Assembly: GCA_949126835.1 (NCBI GenBank)
Contig: OX421499.1
Span: 29,302,490-29,366,489, forward strand
DNA: 64,000 bases
Source: Anisus vortex
Lineage: Eukaryota > Mollusca > Gastropoda > Planorbidae
Direction: 5' to 3'
The position numbers were made by a program, and so were the translations under genes. The notes beneath the pieces are model-generated. The model was not told where the DNA came from, searched no databases, and saw nothing but the letters and a program-made list of their open reading frames with translations. Shown here piece by piece: positions 46,531 through 58,207 of this stretch (position 1 is the stretch's first letter; every line of letters starts with the position of its first letter).

Positions 46531-47769
46531 CATAGGTTCTCAACGGGGGCGTTATCGCCCCCCAGGGGACGGTGAGCAGCTTGGGGGGGGGGGGGGCGCT
46601 AGCGTTCCCGGGGGCGATTGGGGGGCGGTAAAGGGCAAGTGGGCGGTACAAATGTACCTGATATGATTTCAACTCCAAACATATTGAATCGATTTTTTTA
46701 AAAAATGAAATATGATGTAAACGCTGCTAAGTATCTAGGCTGCTAATATTAATGATATTATTGTCTCAGTTTTACTGAGATGTTATTGAATGCATGAATG
46801 TCTTCCGCCGCAGGTAGCAACTATTGTTAAGCGGATTAGATACGTAGTAATTATACAAACTGGGTAGTTAATGTAATGTTTGAAAATACACATATGCCTA
46901 TTCATTCTTTAGTAATATAATATTTATATAATTTTCAAATACTTTTTACAGTTTGTTCAGTTATAAATTTTGAGCCATTTATTATTTATTTTTTTATAAA
47001 AGAAAAAAAAACATTAGAAATATTAGCTCAAATGAAACGGGTTAATTATTTCCCTTTAATTAAAAAAAACACACTATTATTGTCTCGATATAATTTTAAT
47101 TGTTTGCCAATTTTATAATTTTCTTGTTATGTCTTTATGTATGCCTTTATTGCCTATTTATTGTTCTTATTGTTTGTACTATGTGGCAAAATAAATATTG
47201 CTCATTGTTCATTGACGAGGACTACAAGCGATGGCTACTGCACACAGAAGCGCATTGGTTAGCAAAAGATGACCGTTTAAATATAATGTATGAGACTTGG
47301 ATTCAGTGCTCTAGTTTTTTAAAAGCTAATTCGATTCTTTGGGAGAAAATTAAACAGTTTCTCTAAGTGTGAGTTTGGGCAACAATTTTATATTGCATTC
47401 TTATCAACCTCTTTTGTGGAAAGTGGATTTTATGCTAGTACCATTTGGTTGTTAAGAAAGAAAAACAAGACAAGCTGCAAATTGTATAGCGTGGAGACCG
47501 AAGGCTTTTGCAAACAAAATTGAAACAAATTTAGACAAACTACTAGCAACACACCAGGCAAACGATTCACATTAACATTGAATTCTTATTAAGCCTCTTG
47601 TTTAGGTAATTTTTTTATCTATTAATTCTTACAATATGTTTCCTTTTCATTTGCAGAAACTATATTGATTGGGTGGGGAGAGATGGCGCAAAAAAAAGTT
47701 GGGGGGGGGGCGGTGAGCGGAAAAAAAATGTAAAAGGGGGCGGTGAGCCAAAAAAGGTTTGAACCTATG
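46531..47769 (+). mobile_element. hAT element with CATAGGTTCTCAA end, copy 3, carrying transposase remains (1239 bp)
   Basis: Inverted relative to copies at 10589 and 28363. Ends CATAGGTTCTCAA and GAACCTATG. Perfect 8-bp target duplication ATCTATAG at 46523-46530 and 47770-47777. Bases 47210-47366 encode RWLLHTEAHWLAKDD and a following SSFLKA block, and 47420-47520 encodes a decayed STSFVESGFYAST block. Both match ZBED5/SCAND3-like hAT transposases (HTEVRWLSR region and C-terminal dimerisation region). This identifies the probable transposase type of the family. Confidence 0.85.
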
Positions 47770-47777
47770 ATCTATAG

Positions 47778-48230
47778 TGTTTCTCTGTTGTAGAGGAAAT
47801 AAAAATATTTTTCTGCGCCCTCATTAAAGTGTCGGGGTCTGTCGGGTATGGAACTTTGAAAAATAATAAATGTGTTTTTTTAATAATTGTTATAGCCCAA
47901 CAAAGAATTTTATTTTATAACCTTTGATTGATGACTGTGAAATGTAAATAAAACAGTTTAATGAAAAGTAACAATGGCTTTGCATTATATATTAATAATT
48001 AGAAATCTAAATTATTATTAGAAAAGCTACATAACACACAGTTTTACCTTAGGTATATAGGTTTATAGGTTTTATAATTGTATTATGTAGGCTACAATTC
48101 TCTTAATAACAAACAAAAACTAACAGTTAGATTTTCATATTTTTTTCATTTTTTTTATAACGCTTAAAAAAATACAAAAAGACTACTTGATATTGGATTA
48201 TTGTTTTCTTAACTACAGTCCAAAAGTCAA
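47778..48230. other. AT-rich stretch, nothing recognised
   Basis: No gene, tandem repeat or inverted end was found. It may hold the lost left part of the following hAT relic. Confidence 0.35.
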
Positions 48231-48234
48231 TATA

Positions 48235-49783
48235 GGCCCCACTATTATAGACAAAAAATCCTAATGGTACTTTTCCGTATTTCTGCTTAGCAAATTCTTG
48301 TATGAGAGCTTTTGAGTCTAACTGTCTTGCTATCTCAATTTGATTAGAAATTTTCGCTAGACTCGCAAGTTTTAAGTTTCAGCTTAGCTTAAGTTTTGAA
48401 AAACTTCGTTCATTACTAGCTACGGAAAGTGGCAACGTAAGCAAAATACGAAGGGCTACACAAATGTTAGGAAATCCATTTCCAAAATTCTGTTGGTAAA
48501 TGTAGTTTAGGACTTCTTTAGGGTTTGATACTGAGTCATGGAGATGATGAGAAATTACTCTTAGTTGAGAACACGGACGTACAGCAGCAATGTCAGATTC
48601 ATTCAAACCTTCATCTTTTTCAATTAATTGTTAATGATTTTTCCAAGTTTTGCACATCGACTTAACCTCTGATGTAGTCTTGTTCTTAAGGTCAGGAATG
48701 TTGTACACAAATCCAAAGACACCAGATAGAGTCTACTTATTTAACCGTGAAAATATTAAAATTTATTTTACCGCATTAGCAGCTGTGTCTAAAGCAGCAA
48801 CATAAAAGTGGATCTTGAAACTTTCTGAGGGGTCACCTGCAGTATTTACAGATTCGTAATCAACCATGTTCTTCTTTTTTTCAAATCAAACCTTTTCTTT
48901 CTCAAATACTTGTTCTATTCCATGCTACTTCTTATGCTACCGTACTTCATTAGCATCAACCAGAACTCTCTTGAACTCTAAATCACTTCTAGCTGTAACC
49001 AAAAACTCTTCGTTTTTTTTTTCAGGTGACTAACTGCTCTCTGGACCCTCAAGTCCTTTTCTTACAGTATCTTACGTTATGTTTACTTGAAACAAAATGC
49101 TGTGCTATGTGACAAGTGCAACAATAAACTTGAAATCTGAGATATTTTTAAGTAACCAAAGTGCTTCTACCTTCGCAATACTGCCAATAGATTCATTTAG
49201 TGTCTTCAGAAAATAATCTCTTCCAAAGTATCACAAACGTGAGATAACTTGTACCGCAGAGGTGTTAGTGCATCAATGCGACTGGGACATCTTGTGCCAC
49301 TTAGGGGGTTTAATGTAAGCTTACTTGTTTTCGTAATGAACAGTATGAAAATGTACAAAAACAACTTGACTGCTAATGCAAACAAATCAGCGTCCTTACG
49401 ACTTACGATTCACGAACTGAGTTAAAGGTCACGGTCATGTCACTTCACTATGATATTCCGCCGCCGCATCGCATCAGGTTGTGGGCGAGGGAAGTGAGGG
49501 ATTGCCTTTTTGCACTCCACTACGCACAGCAAGGTTGCCAAACTAGTAGCCTGCTGTTAGGGCATACTTTCTTATTTTCTAAGACATCTTAAATAAAATA
49601 CCCTTCGCCTTTCATTATCTAGTAATTCATCTGCCTATGCTAGTAGCGCGCAGAAGCACTAAACTTTAATATAGTTTATCTTTTTAAATTCCCAAATAAA
49701 TAACAAATCTTCAATTTTGCGCCCCCAAAAATTTTGCGCCCTAGGCAGCCGCCTAGTTCGCCTATATGGATGATCCGGCCCTG
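48235..49783 (-). pseudogene. hAT transposon relic, ZMYM1-like transposase C-terminal half
   Basis: The right terminus, read on the minus strand, is CAGGGCCGGATCATCC (49783 leftwards), a hAT-type end. Coding blocks on the minus strand run from about 49300 to 48240: ALTPLRYKLSHVCDTLEEI, NTAGDPSESFKIHFYVAALD (about 48860-48800), and the dimerisation motif ICVALRILLTLPLSVASNE (about 48465-48410) followed by RSFSKLKL. Many stops and frameshifts. The N-terminal domains are mostly gone and the left terminus is not recognised. Confidence 0.75.
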
Positions 49784-50095
49784 GTCGTATTTAAAAAAAA
49801 GTCTGTGCCAGATTTGGATACTGGATGTTATTAATTATTATTAGTAGTAGTTTTTACGTTTTAATCTCTAATTTTCTGTAAAAATTGTATGAGATAAAAA
49901 TGTATTAGTGTTATCAGTGGCGTCGCCAGGAATGCAAGGTGTGGGTGGCAAAAATGGCAAGGTAGGAGAGGTAGGGAACAGGGAAGGTAACTACAGTGTG
50001 TATAATGTGTGTGGACAATAATGAATAGTGAAACATATGATTAAAATAGAAGGCTATAATTAACAACTGGTGCACAATTTCCCCCTACACTAGTA

Positions 50096-50361
50096 AGTAA
50101 AGTATCCCGTCTGACCAAATTGATCCATAGGGCCGGTGAAGCAGCCTTCACCATTTTCAGTGGTCGACGCATACTAGGTGATTGTGTGGCCAGCACTATG
50201 CACAGCCGCCTTTACTTTACCCCCACTAAGGTCATGTACCCATCAGAGCTGGGTAGACTCAGAGGCACCCTTAAGTCCCGGGAAAAAATCCTAGCCTGCA
50301 CCAGGATTCGAACCCAGAGCCTTCGGATCGCCAGTCGAACGTGCTGCTTCTCGTCCACTAT
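50096..50361 (-). mobile_element. tRNA-derived SINE
   Basis: A nearly full minus-strand copy: 3' end AAAGTATCCCGTCTGACC at the left, body, and B-box complement GGATTCGAACCC near 50305. The tRNA-like head lies towards 50360. The apparent 81-residue protein is SINE sequence. Confidence 0.85.
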
Positions 50362-50559
50362 CTGATATGCAGGATGTATTTTCAGTGTTATAAATTGAAC
50401 ATAATTAAAGCACAGTGATTAATCACAAAAATCCATTTGAAATTATATATTGTGAAATAGTTATTTCTAATTACAACACAACGTAAGTGCTAAGATTGAG
50501 ATTGCGTCTTTCTTATCGGCGTACACAAAGAAGATCTTCTTTCACAACATGTCTACATC

Positions 50560-52265
50560 TGTATTTAGATTTAATAATCAACAAACTGGAAAGCCCTTTC
50601 ACAAAGATATGTTGTTGGACATGGAAGAAGAAGGTGCAACACAGTCTCAAACTAAATTGTATATGACTGCAAATACTTGATCCTGAATTTTTTAAATTGG
50701 CATTGTAGAGATAATCTGTCAATCGACAACGAGATAAGCAAGAGAGTAGGCAAGGCATCTGCTGCCATGGCTATGCTATCAAAGCGTGTTAGGGGAAACT
50801 CAAAACTTATGTGGACCACCAAAATGATGCTATACAGGGCATGCATTCTCAGTACACTACTTTTCGGCAGTGAGAGCTGGTCAACCTACATGCGCCAGAA
50901 ACACCAGTTAAACATTTGCCACATGAGATGACTGCGCCGAATATTGAGCGTCACTTGGAAGGACCACATAGCGAATCATGAGATCCTGGACCAAGCAAAT
51001 ATCCCTAGCATTTTCTCCCTGCTGTCCCAACGCAGATTGCGCTGGGTGGGTCATGTCAGCCGGATGCAAGACGGCCGCATCCCTAAAGATATCTTGTATG
51101 GAAAGCTGCAAAATGGCACAAGGGTCCCAGGGCGACCAATGCTAAATTACAGGAACGTCCCAAAACGTTACTTCAGGTCTACAAATATTGACCTGCAAAC
51201 CTGGGAGCAGTCTGCAATGGACCGTACAGCATGGAGACAGGCCGTACATGCTGGTGTATGGAGACAGGCCGTTCATGCTGGTGCATGGAGACAGGCCGTT
51301 CATGCTGGTGTATGGAGACAGGCCGTTCATGCTGGTGCATGGAGACAGGCCGTTCATGCTGGTGCATGGAGACAGGCGTTCATGCTGGTGCATGGAGACA
51401 GGCCGTTCATGCTGGTGTATGGAGACAGGCCTTACATGCTGGTGTATGGAGACAGGCCTTACATGCTGGTGTATGGAGACAGGCCGTACATGCTGGTGTA
51501 TGGAGACAGGCCGTACATGCTGGTGTATGGAGACAGGCCGTACATGCTGGTGTATGGAGACAGGCCTTACATGCTGGTGTATGGAGACAGGCCGTACATG
51601 CTGGTGTATGGAGACAGGCCGTACATGCTGGTGTATGGAGACAGGCCTTACATGCTGGTGTATGGAGACAGGCCTTACATGCTGGTGTATGGAGACAGGC
51701 CGTACATGCTGGTGTATGTAGACAGGCCGTACATGCTGGTGTATGGAGACAGGCCGTACATGCTGGTGTATGGAGACAGGCCGTACATGCTGGTGTATGG
51801 AGACAGGCCGTACATGCTGGTGTATGGAGACAGGCCGTACATGCTGGTGTATGGAGACAGGCCGTACATGCTGGTGTATGGAGACAGGCCGTACATGCTG
51901 GTGTATGGAGACAGGCCGTACATGCTGGTGTATGGAGACAGGCCGTACATGCTGGTGTATGGAGACAGGCCGTACATGCTGGTGTATGGAGACAGGCCGT
52001 ACATGCTGGTGTATGGAGACAGGCCGTACATGCTGGTGTATGGAGACAGGCCGTACATGCTGGTGTATCTGCCTCTGAGGCAAAGAGAGCCAACGAATCT
52101 CTGGAGAAGAGAATGAAGAAAAAAGAAACAAAACCGCCAGATGGACAGACTGCTACTCAATACAGATGCCTCGATTGTTCCAGGGACTGCCACTAAAAAA
52201 ATCGGACTGTTCAGCCACCGCAGAACCTGCAAAAAGTAGCCATTGAAGTTGAAGAGGGGCGCATC
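50560..52265 (+). pseudogene. LINE ORF2 C-terminus with an internal repeat expansion
   Basis: 3' part of a non-LTR retrotransposon. Blocks: DNLSIDNEISKRVGKAS (about 50710-50760), FGSESWSTYMRQKHQL (about 50865-50910), a TGA at about 50929, then LRRILSVTWKDHI and QRRLRWVGHVSRMQDGRIPK (about 51030-51090), ending in MDRTAWRQAVHAG (about 51219). The last nine residues are then amplified about 31 times (51229-52067), after which the normal C-terminus resumes (SASEAKRANESLEKR) with a Cys/His motif YRCLDCSRDC and, after a one-base shift, IGLFSHRRTC. Upstream parts of the reverse transcriptase are absent. A related upstream piece lies inverted at 61838-62218. Confidence 0.8.
51229..52067 (+). repeat. 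27-bp VNTR inside a LINE reading frame, about 31 copies
   Basis: Units of GTATGGAGACAGGCCGTACA plus TGCTGGT, with unit variants GTGCAT, GTTCAT and CTTACA clustered by position: the first units are GTTCAT/GTGCAT types, the middle are mixed CTTACA, and the last are nearly identical GTACAT types. The 27-bp period encodes a nine-residue repeat (WRQAVHAGV). One unit near 51370 has lost a base, shifting the frame. All six frames stay open across it, so the long frames here are mutual shadows. Confidence 0.95.
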
Positions 52266-52452
52266 CATTTTCTCTCGAGACAGGGGGAGCCATTATTATT
52301 GTAGAGAAAATAGTTGTTAATAAATTAAATTAACTTATCTTATGTTGTCTCAGGATCATCTTCAAATTTGACTATGCATGACCTTCTTTCAAGTGCAAAT
52401 GAAGTGTCAGATAAATTTGAAAAGATGTCATCACGCCGGGTATATTATTAAA

Positions 52453-52702
52453 ATGGGGCACGGTAGCCGAGCGGCAGCGCGTCCCGGGTTCGAATCCTGG
52501 TGCAAGCTAGGATTTCTTCCCGGGTCTGGAGGGTGTCCCTGAGTCTACCCAGCTCTGATGGGTACCTGACCTTAGTTGGAGTAAAGTAAAGGCGGCTGTG
52601 CATAGTGCTGGCCACACAATCACCTAGTGTGCCGTGGCCACATAAACTGGTGAACGCTGCTTCATCGGACCTATGGATCAACTCGGTCCGACGGGTACTT
52701 TT
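52453..52702 (+). mobile_element. tRNA-derived SINE
   Basis: Plus-strand copy: GGTAGCCGAGCGGCAGCGCG (A box), GGGTTCGAATCCTGG (B box), the full body, and the 3' end ATCAACTCGGTCCGACGGGTA followed by T-rich DNA. A stretch between the boxes is shortened compared with 36148. Confidence 0.85.
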
Positions 52703-53079
52703 TTTATATTAGTCTTTTAGTTTCTTTTTAAAAACTCAACGTGAGCAAACCCGATATACAAAAATTAAACAAATACTACCTAAATCTATTCAAGGGAGAT
52801 AATAGTCATAATTTTAACACCCGGGGGCAATAATTTTAGTAAAAACATTTTTTACTGCACAATTTGCATTTGAAAAAAAAATAATGTACATGCGTATACC
52901 AGTAAAAATATATAAAATTAACAATCAATTAAATAATGTTTTTACATTATAATGTAATTTTTAAAACACCCTTTTAGCTACTAACTTGTTTTCATTAGTA
53001 CCCATTTACTTCATTTTATAGTAGCATTTAATCACTATACACTATAAATTTTTGAAAAGCCTTATTTAATAAGGTTTGA
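52703..53079. other. AT-rich spacer
   Basis: No gene recognised. Its last bases (53066-53079, TTAATAAGGTTTGA) are the left target duplication of the large LINE. Confidence 0.45.
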
Positions 53080-53620
53080 GTATTTAATTTTCTATAGGTT
53101 TCATCATTACATTTAACAATTGTAGATTCAAACGCATTAAAGGACAATTGGATAGAGTAGATTTTCGCACCAAGATGGCGGTGATGCTATTTTTTTGTTG
53201 TGTAATTCTTGAGTATTAAGGTATTTATTTATGTTATAATTCTTGGAACTAAATCTCATAACGGTGTTCGGAGAATATTGATTGAGTGTAGTTTCAACGA
53301 CTGCGGAGTCGGGCTGCGCCGTAAACAAGTTCCCGGTGGATAATACAAAACATTCAACGGTTGTGATATTCTATTTATGCTAGTGTATGCAAAGTGTAAA
53401 TATTCGTTCTGTGTGGAGAACTCTTATTGAGTTACAATATCCGGACATCAGTATTTGACATTTTGTGTGGATGTACAGCTCCTGTATGCACTGTGTACAG
53501 TTGTGATAACCAGTCATCTGTTTTGACGACTGCATAGACGGGCTGCTGCAAATAGTTGATCATAACATTTAAATTTACCGGTGGGGTCTTATAACCATAT
53601 TTTCTTCCCTTTTGTGCACG

Positions 53621-54823
53621 ATGGCAACTGTGTCCTTCGCGGTGGGCAAAAAAGACCTGGAGGGTGGTTTGGTGCATGCACCTGACACCCTTGGTCTTAA
53701 TCTAAGTGGCCTTGAGGCCAGAAGAGTGTCGTTGGCTACGCTGATGGCCACTCTAAAGTTAAGTGGCCAATCGGCGTTGGCTATATATCGGTTTGAAAAC
53801 CCTTTGTTGTGGTTCTTAAAAACCACACAACAGGAGTACGATAGGCTAGTTAACAAGACTTTTGGGACGGATCAGACTTTCACCGTATCGGTACTCCCGC
53901 TGGAGACCGAGAAGGTGAAGGTCATCTTTCATTGGCTATCTGCCAACATAACAGTTACTAAGGTGACAGAAATGTTTCAGGCTCTGTCTGAGCCGGGGAC
54001 AACTCCCCAAGTCCAAAGACTGTCAGGGGCGGCAGACAAGTGGGGTGGTTTCATAACCCCCAAAAAGGGAGTGGAGTTACCCCACTATTTAAACCTGACG
54101 TACGAGGGAGACCCTCGTACGTATAAAGTTCTGGTCACAGTGCCCGGACGTCGACAAAACTGTTACAAGTGTGGGCTGAACACACACTGGCCCAATCAGT
54201 GTAAGAAAACAATAAGGTCTTATGCGGCGGTGGTAACAGCGGCTACGGTCACATCTAAGCCGGCACCAGTTTCAACACCACCACTAGCAGCGGCTAAAGG
54301 TGCGCCAGGGAAAACCATCGTAGATGATGATGGTTATACCCTGGTGACTGGCAAAAGTAAGAATAATAATACTAATAGCCTTCCCCTTTCCCTATTGGAA
54401 ACGGGTATTGTACCCAAATCTCCCTCCATGAATAAAACTGTGGGAAGTCCTAAAATGCCTCCAAATGAAGAGAGTCAAAAAACAACCCCTTTATCGAGTA
54501 CTCCTTCAACCCCTTTATCCCCCAATAAAACACCCACTAAATCTCCAAACAAAATACCTCCCCTTATGTCGGTGTGGGAAGTACCTCAGGCCAAAAAACG
54601 GCAATATGAGGAGAGTGATGAAAGCCCCAAATCTCTTCCTAGTTCTCCCTCAAAACGCTCTGCTGAGTCAAGCAGGAAAAAACTTTTCCACTTCTCAGCA
54701 GAGTCCCCAATAAGCTCACTGAACAGTGAAACTTATATCAATGACCAGACAGAGGAGATGGATTTGATAAAATCGCCACTTCCTCTGGTTATAGACGAAG
54801 ACAATAAGGATGACAAACAGTAG
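53621..54823 (+). CDS. LINE ORF1 protein, CCHC zinc knuckle (400 aa)
   Basis: Putative RNA-binding and chaperone protein of the LINE, expected to coat its transcript in a ribonucleoprotein with ORF2. Start at the first ATG (53621), intact to TAG at 54821-54823. Residues about 1-170 form a globular part. C181-x2-C184-x4-H189-x4-C194 is a zinc knuckle. The rest is low-complexity, rich in Ser, Thr, Pro and Lys (many SP/TP sites around residues 265-365), ending with an acidic tail. ORF2 starts 30 bases downstream in another frame. The gag-like knuckle is usual for ORF1 of Tx1, Jockey and I-like elements. This is transposon coding sequence, not a host gene. Confidence 0.85.
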   Translation: MATVSFAVGKKDLEGGLVHAPDTLGLNLSGLEARRVSLATLMATLKLSGQSALAIYRFENPLLWFLKTTQQEYDRLVNKTFGTDQTFTVSVLPLETEKVKVIFHWLSANITVTKVTEMFQALSEPGTTPQVQRLSGAADKWGGFITPKKGVELPHYLNLTYEGDPRTYKVLVTVPGRRQNCYKCGLNTHWPNQCKKTIRSYAAVVTAATVTSKPAPVSTPPLAAAKGAPGKTIVDDDGYTLVTGKSKNNNTNSLPLSLLETGIVPKSPSMNKTVGSPKMPPNEESQKTTPLSSTPSTPLSPNKTPTKSPNKIPPLMSVWEVPQAKKRQYEESDESPKSLPSSPSKRSAESSRKKLFHFSAESPISSLNSETYINDQTEEMDLIKSPLPLVIDEDNKDDKQ

Positions 54824-54853
54824 GTTAATAATCAAACACTCTATAATTGAAGA

Positions 54854-57800
54854 ATGGCGGACATAACAATAGTCACGTTAAACATACATAGCCTTAGGAA
54901 CAAACAGAAATACTTAGTTCACCTTGCAAGGAAACATAAACCCGATTTTATCTTCTTGCAAGAAACCAACATAAACAAACAATTTACTGCAGACAGATAC
55001 ATAACATAAATGGGTTTCAGAGATAGCATTTTTAGTTTAGGTACATTCGCTAGAGGAACAGCCATAATTCAAACGTCAGATAAATACAAAGTCACACACA
55101 AGCATAAAGATAACCAGGGTAGACTCACTATAATTAGAATAGAAAACAGTAACAATAAATATACACTAGTTAACATCTACGCTCCTACACAAAACACAGA
55201 AAAACCTGCCTTCTTTGATAATTTAAATGACATTTTAAATACAACATATCAACATGATAAACTTATAATAGGTGGAGACTTTAATTATACACATGACGAA
55301 CTTGACAGAGTGAACACACTTAACAAAAACAAACAAAGTAGTCACTGGTTAGATAATACATTTACAACATTTTCACTTGTCGACGCTTACAGGAAAATAT
55401 ACCCACTTGGACAGGACACGACGTTTGCCTACAACGCTCACCCAGTTAAGTCCCGGCTAGATAGGGTTTATGTACCGGATGGGGATACGGTTGCCAGAGT
55501 GTCTCATTTGGGGGAAACATTGGAGTATACGGATCATAAAGCGGTGCTAGTGTCGGTGACCACAGCAGCGTGGAGCCGACACAGGCATACCGGGTCGCCC
55601 CACTGAAAATTTAATAACTCACTTTTAAAGAGTGAGTTTTACACAAAAACAATTCAAACTCTCATTGAAAACACAATAGACATTAGTACCTTAGACCAAC
55701 AGACTGACATGGGAGAGACGTGGACAGTACTTAAGCATAGCATCAAACACTTAACACAAATAATATCCAAATACATTAATACGCAGCTAAGGGAGACGGA
55801 ACAACACTTAAAACAGCAATTAGATACACTTCCAGAAGATACTTTAGAGGCACATACAATAAAAGCACAATTAACAGAAATACAAGAGCATAAGTATATG
55901 GGCGCACAAACAAGATGTAGGACACGAGGTATGTTAGAGGGCCCAAACAAGGTTTTTCTCACACTAGAACAAAACACACAAAGAAGACGCATGATTGCAC
56001 GGATACAAGACTCATTAGGAACAATACATACAGGAAACGTAGCAATTGCAAACACTTTTAAAGAGCACTTTATACACATCTATTCTAAGGAACACACTGA
56101 CGACAGGGAACAAGATGATATACTGACCTATTGTAAACACCTACCAGACGAAGATAAAACTCTTTTAGAAACACCCATTACAGTACAGGACATTAAATTA
56201 GCAATTGACAAATTGAAATTGGACAAGTCCCCAGGACCAGACGGTTTGACATCAGAATTTTACAAATTTTTTTCACCCCAGTTAGTTCCCTTACTATCAC
56301 TCATGTACACACATGCATATACTAAGGGAGCCCTTCCACAGATGTTCAGTGAAGCATATATCACCGTCCTGGAGAAAAACCCGGACGACAGAATATCTGT
56401 GGGGGGCTACCGACCCATTTCATTATTAAATACAGACTATAAAATTCTCACTAAGATACTGGTAAACAAACTTCAACCATACCTGCATACACTTTTACAC
56501 GAAAATCAATTCTGCGGCATACCAGGCAGAAACATAGAAACTCTCAATCACACTATTAGGGACATTATCATATACACACACATCAAAAACACGCAAGCAG
56601 CCCTGTTATCGATAGACCAGGAAAAAGCCTTTGATAGAGTGGACCACGGCTATCTATTCAAAGTGCTGCGGAAAAACAACGTAGGAAGTCAGATCGAAGG
56701 CTGGGTCAGGCTGCTCTACGCTTCTCCATGTAGCAGAATTCTTGTAAACCATACGCTGACCTCACCCTTCCCAATTGAAAGATCTGTCAGGCAGGGCTGT
56801 CCGCTCTCACCGCTTTTATATGCCCTGTGTCTGGAGCCGCTCCTGGAAAAAGTAAGAACGGATGCTGGTATAACGGGCATATCAATGCCTGGAGGACAGG
56901 TGTTGAAGGTACAGGCATATGCCGACGATACCACGTTTACAGTAACATCAGAAAAAGACATTAAAAAAATTCTGGAACATTTTAAAACTTTCAATGCCGC
57001 ATCTGGAGGGAAAATTAACATAAACAAATCGAATATAATGGGCCTTGGTGCCTGGAAACGAAAAGAACATTTTCCGTCAAATATTCAAAATAAAACAAAA
57101 ATCAAAATTACAGGTATCGTTTGGCACAACAATCCACACACTTACAATACAGAACAGTACAATGGATTGTTACAAACAACAGATAACATAATAAATATGT
57201 ACACACATGTCTCACACACGATTTTTGGTCGTTCAGCAATCGTTAACACTCTCATTATACCGAAAATCATTTATATAGCTTCAGTTACAGAACCTCCACC
57301 ACATTTCATAACCAATATGAATAAAAAAATTAGAGCCTTTTTATTTAAATCTACCATTCGCTCCATTCATCATAACACACTGATACAAAATAAACGGGAT
57401 GGCGGGATAGGTTTGCAAGATATAAAAACAAAGATACAAGCACTGAGATTAAAATATATAGGCCAAATTGTACGTACACCTGATAAATTGCCTTTAGCTA
57501 TTTATTTTTATGGTCTAAAGCTAAACAAACTTATTCCAATTCAAAACAATACACCTCATTATTTTGGCAACTTTTCCTCTTCATTTTACAAGTCAGTTAC
57601 ACGCATTTTACATAACAATGAACACTTGATACATAGCAAAACAAAGAACATTTACATATCTCTCGTTACACGGGTCCAGATCCCACTTTGTACACGGATT
57701 AAATGGGGGAGACAGTTAGGGATTACCGACTTTCATGACACATTCATCAGTTTACATAACAAACACATTGCACCACAATCAAAAGAGATATCGTACAGAC

Positions 57801-58207
57801 TCCTTTTTAACATGACACCAACATTAGATAGGAAGAAACAAAATACACGCAACACACCTATATGCAAGATGTGTACCTCACATACACAAGAAAATGAGGA
57901 ACATATCTATCTAACATGCCCCGCAATCATACCAACAAAACAAACATTAAAATTAATCATTGACACAACAACACAGTCAGACATAGACATAGATTTAGCC
58001 ATTACACTCTTCAAAATACCTAGACTTAGAAACAAAACAAAACACACATTAAACCTCATCACACTAGCAGAATACAAACAACACATATGGAAAACATATC
58101 TTAAAACACGGTTTGACCAAAAACACTACCCCCCACACATCATAGAAGACATATTCAGACAAAAACTTGAAACACATTTAGATAAACATCAACCGCCCAC
58201 TCTGTAA
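54854..58207 (+). pseudogene. LINE ORF2: AP endonuclease and reverse transcriptase, two nonsense codons
   Basis: One frame of 1118 codons. The N-terminal APE-like endonuclease has TLNIHSLRN, FLQETNI, IIGGDFNYTHDELDR (about residue 137-151), SRLDRVY and a terminal TDHKAV. The reverse transcriptase follows: SPGPDGLTSEF (about 460), YRPISLLNTDYKILTK (about 518), QEKAFDRVDH, SVRQGCPLSPLLYALCLEP, and the catalytic QAYADDTTF (about 689). A Cys/His motif lies at about 1003 (CKMC...H...C). In-frame stops: TAA at 55007-55009 (codon 52, inside the endonuclease) and TGA at 55604-55606 (codon 251, after the endonuclease). Otherwise the frame is continuous. Closest in style to the Tx1/L1 group. Confidence 0.88.

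Noticed and set aside
47100..47209. Start of a short host protein at 47100
   Set aside because: The upstream part is AT-rich hAT interior. Only 47210 onwards has transposase similarity, so it is part of the element.
49919..49940. CAGTGGCGTCGCCAGG as a transposon end
   Set aside because: It resembles the end at 40769, but no partner end or target duplication was found nearby.
51142..52268. Several overlapping 200-390-residue open frames on both strands
   Set aside because: They are all shadows of one 27-bp tandem array. A period divisible by three keeps every frame open. Only the LINE frame has meaning.
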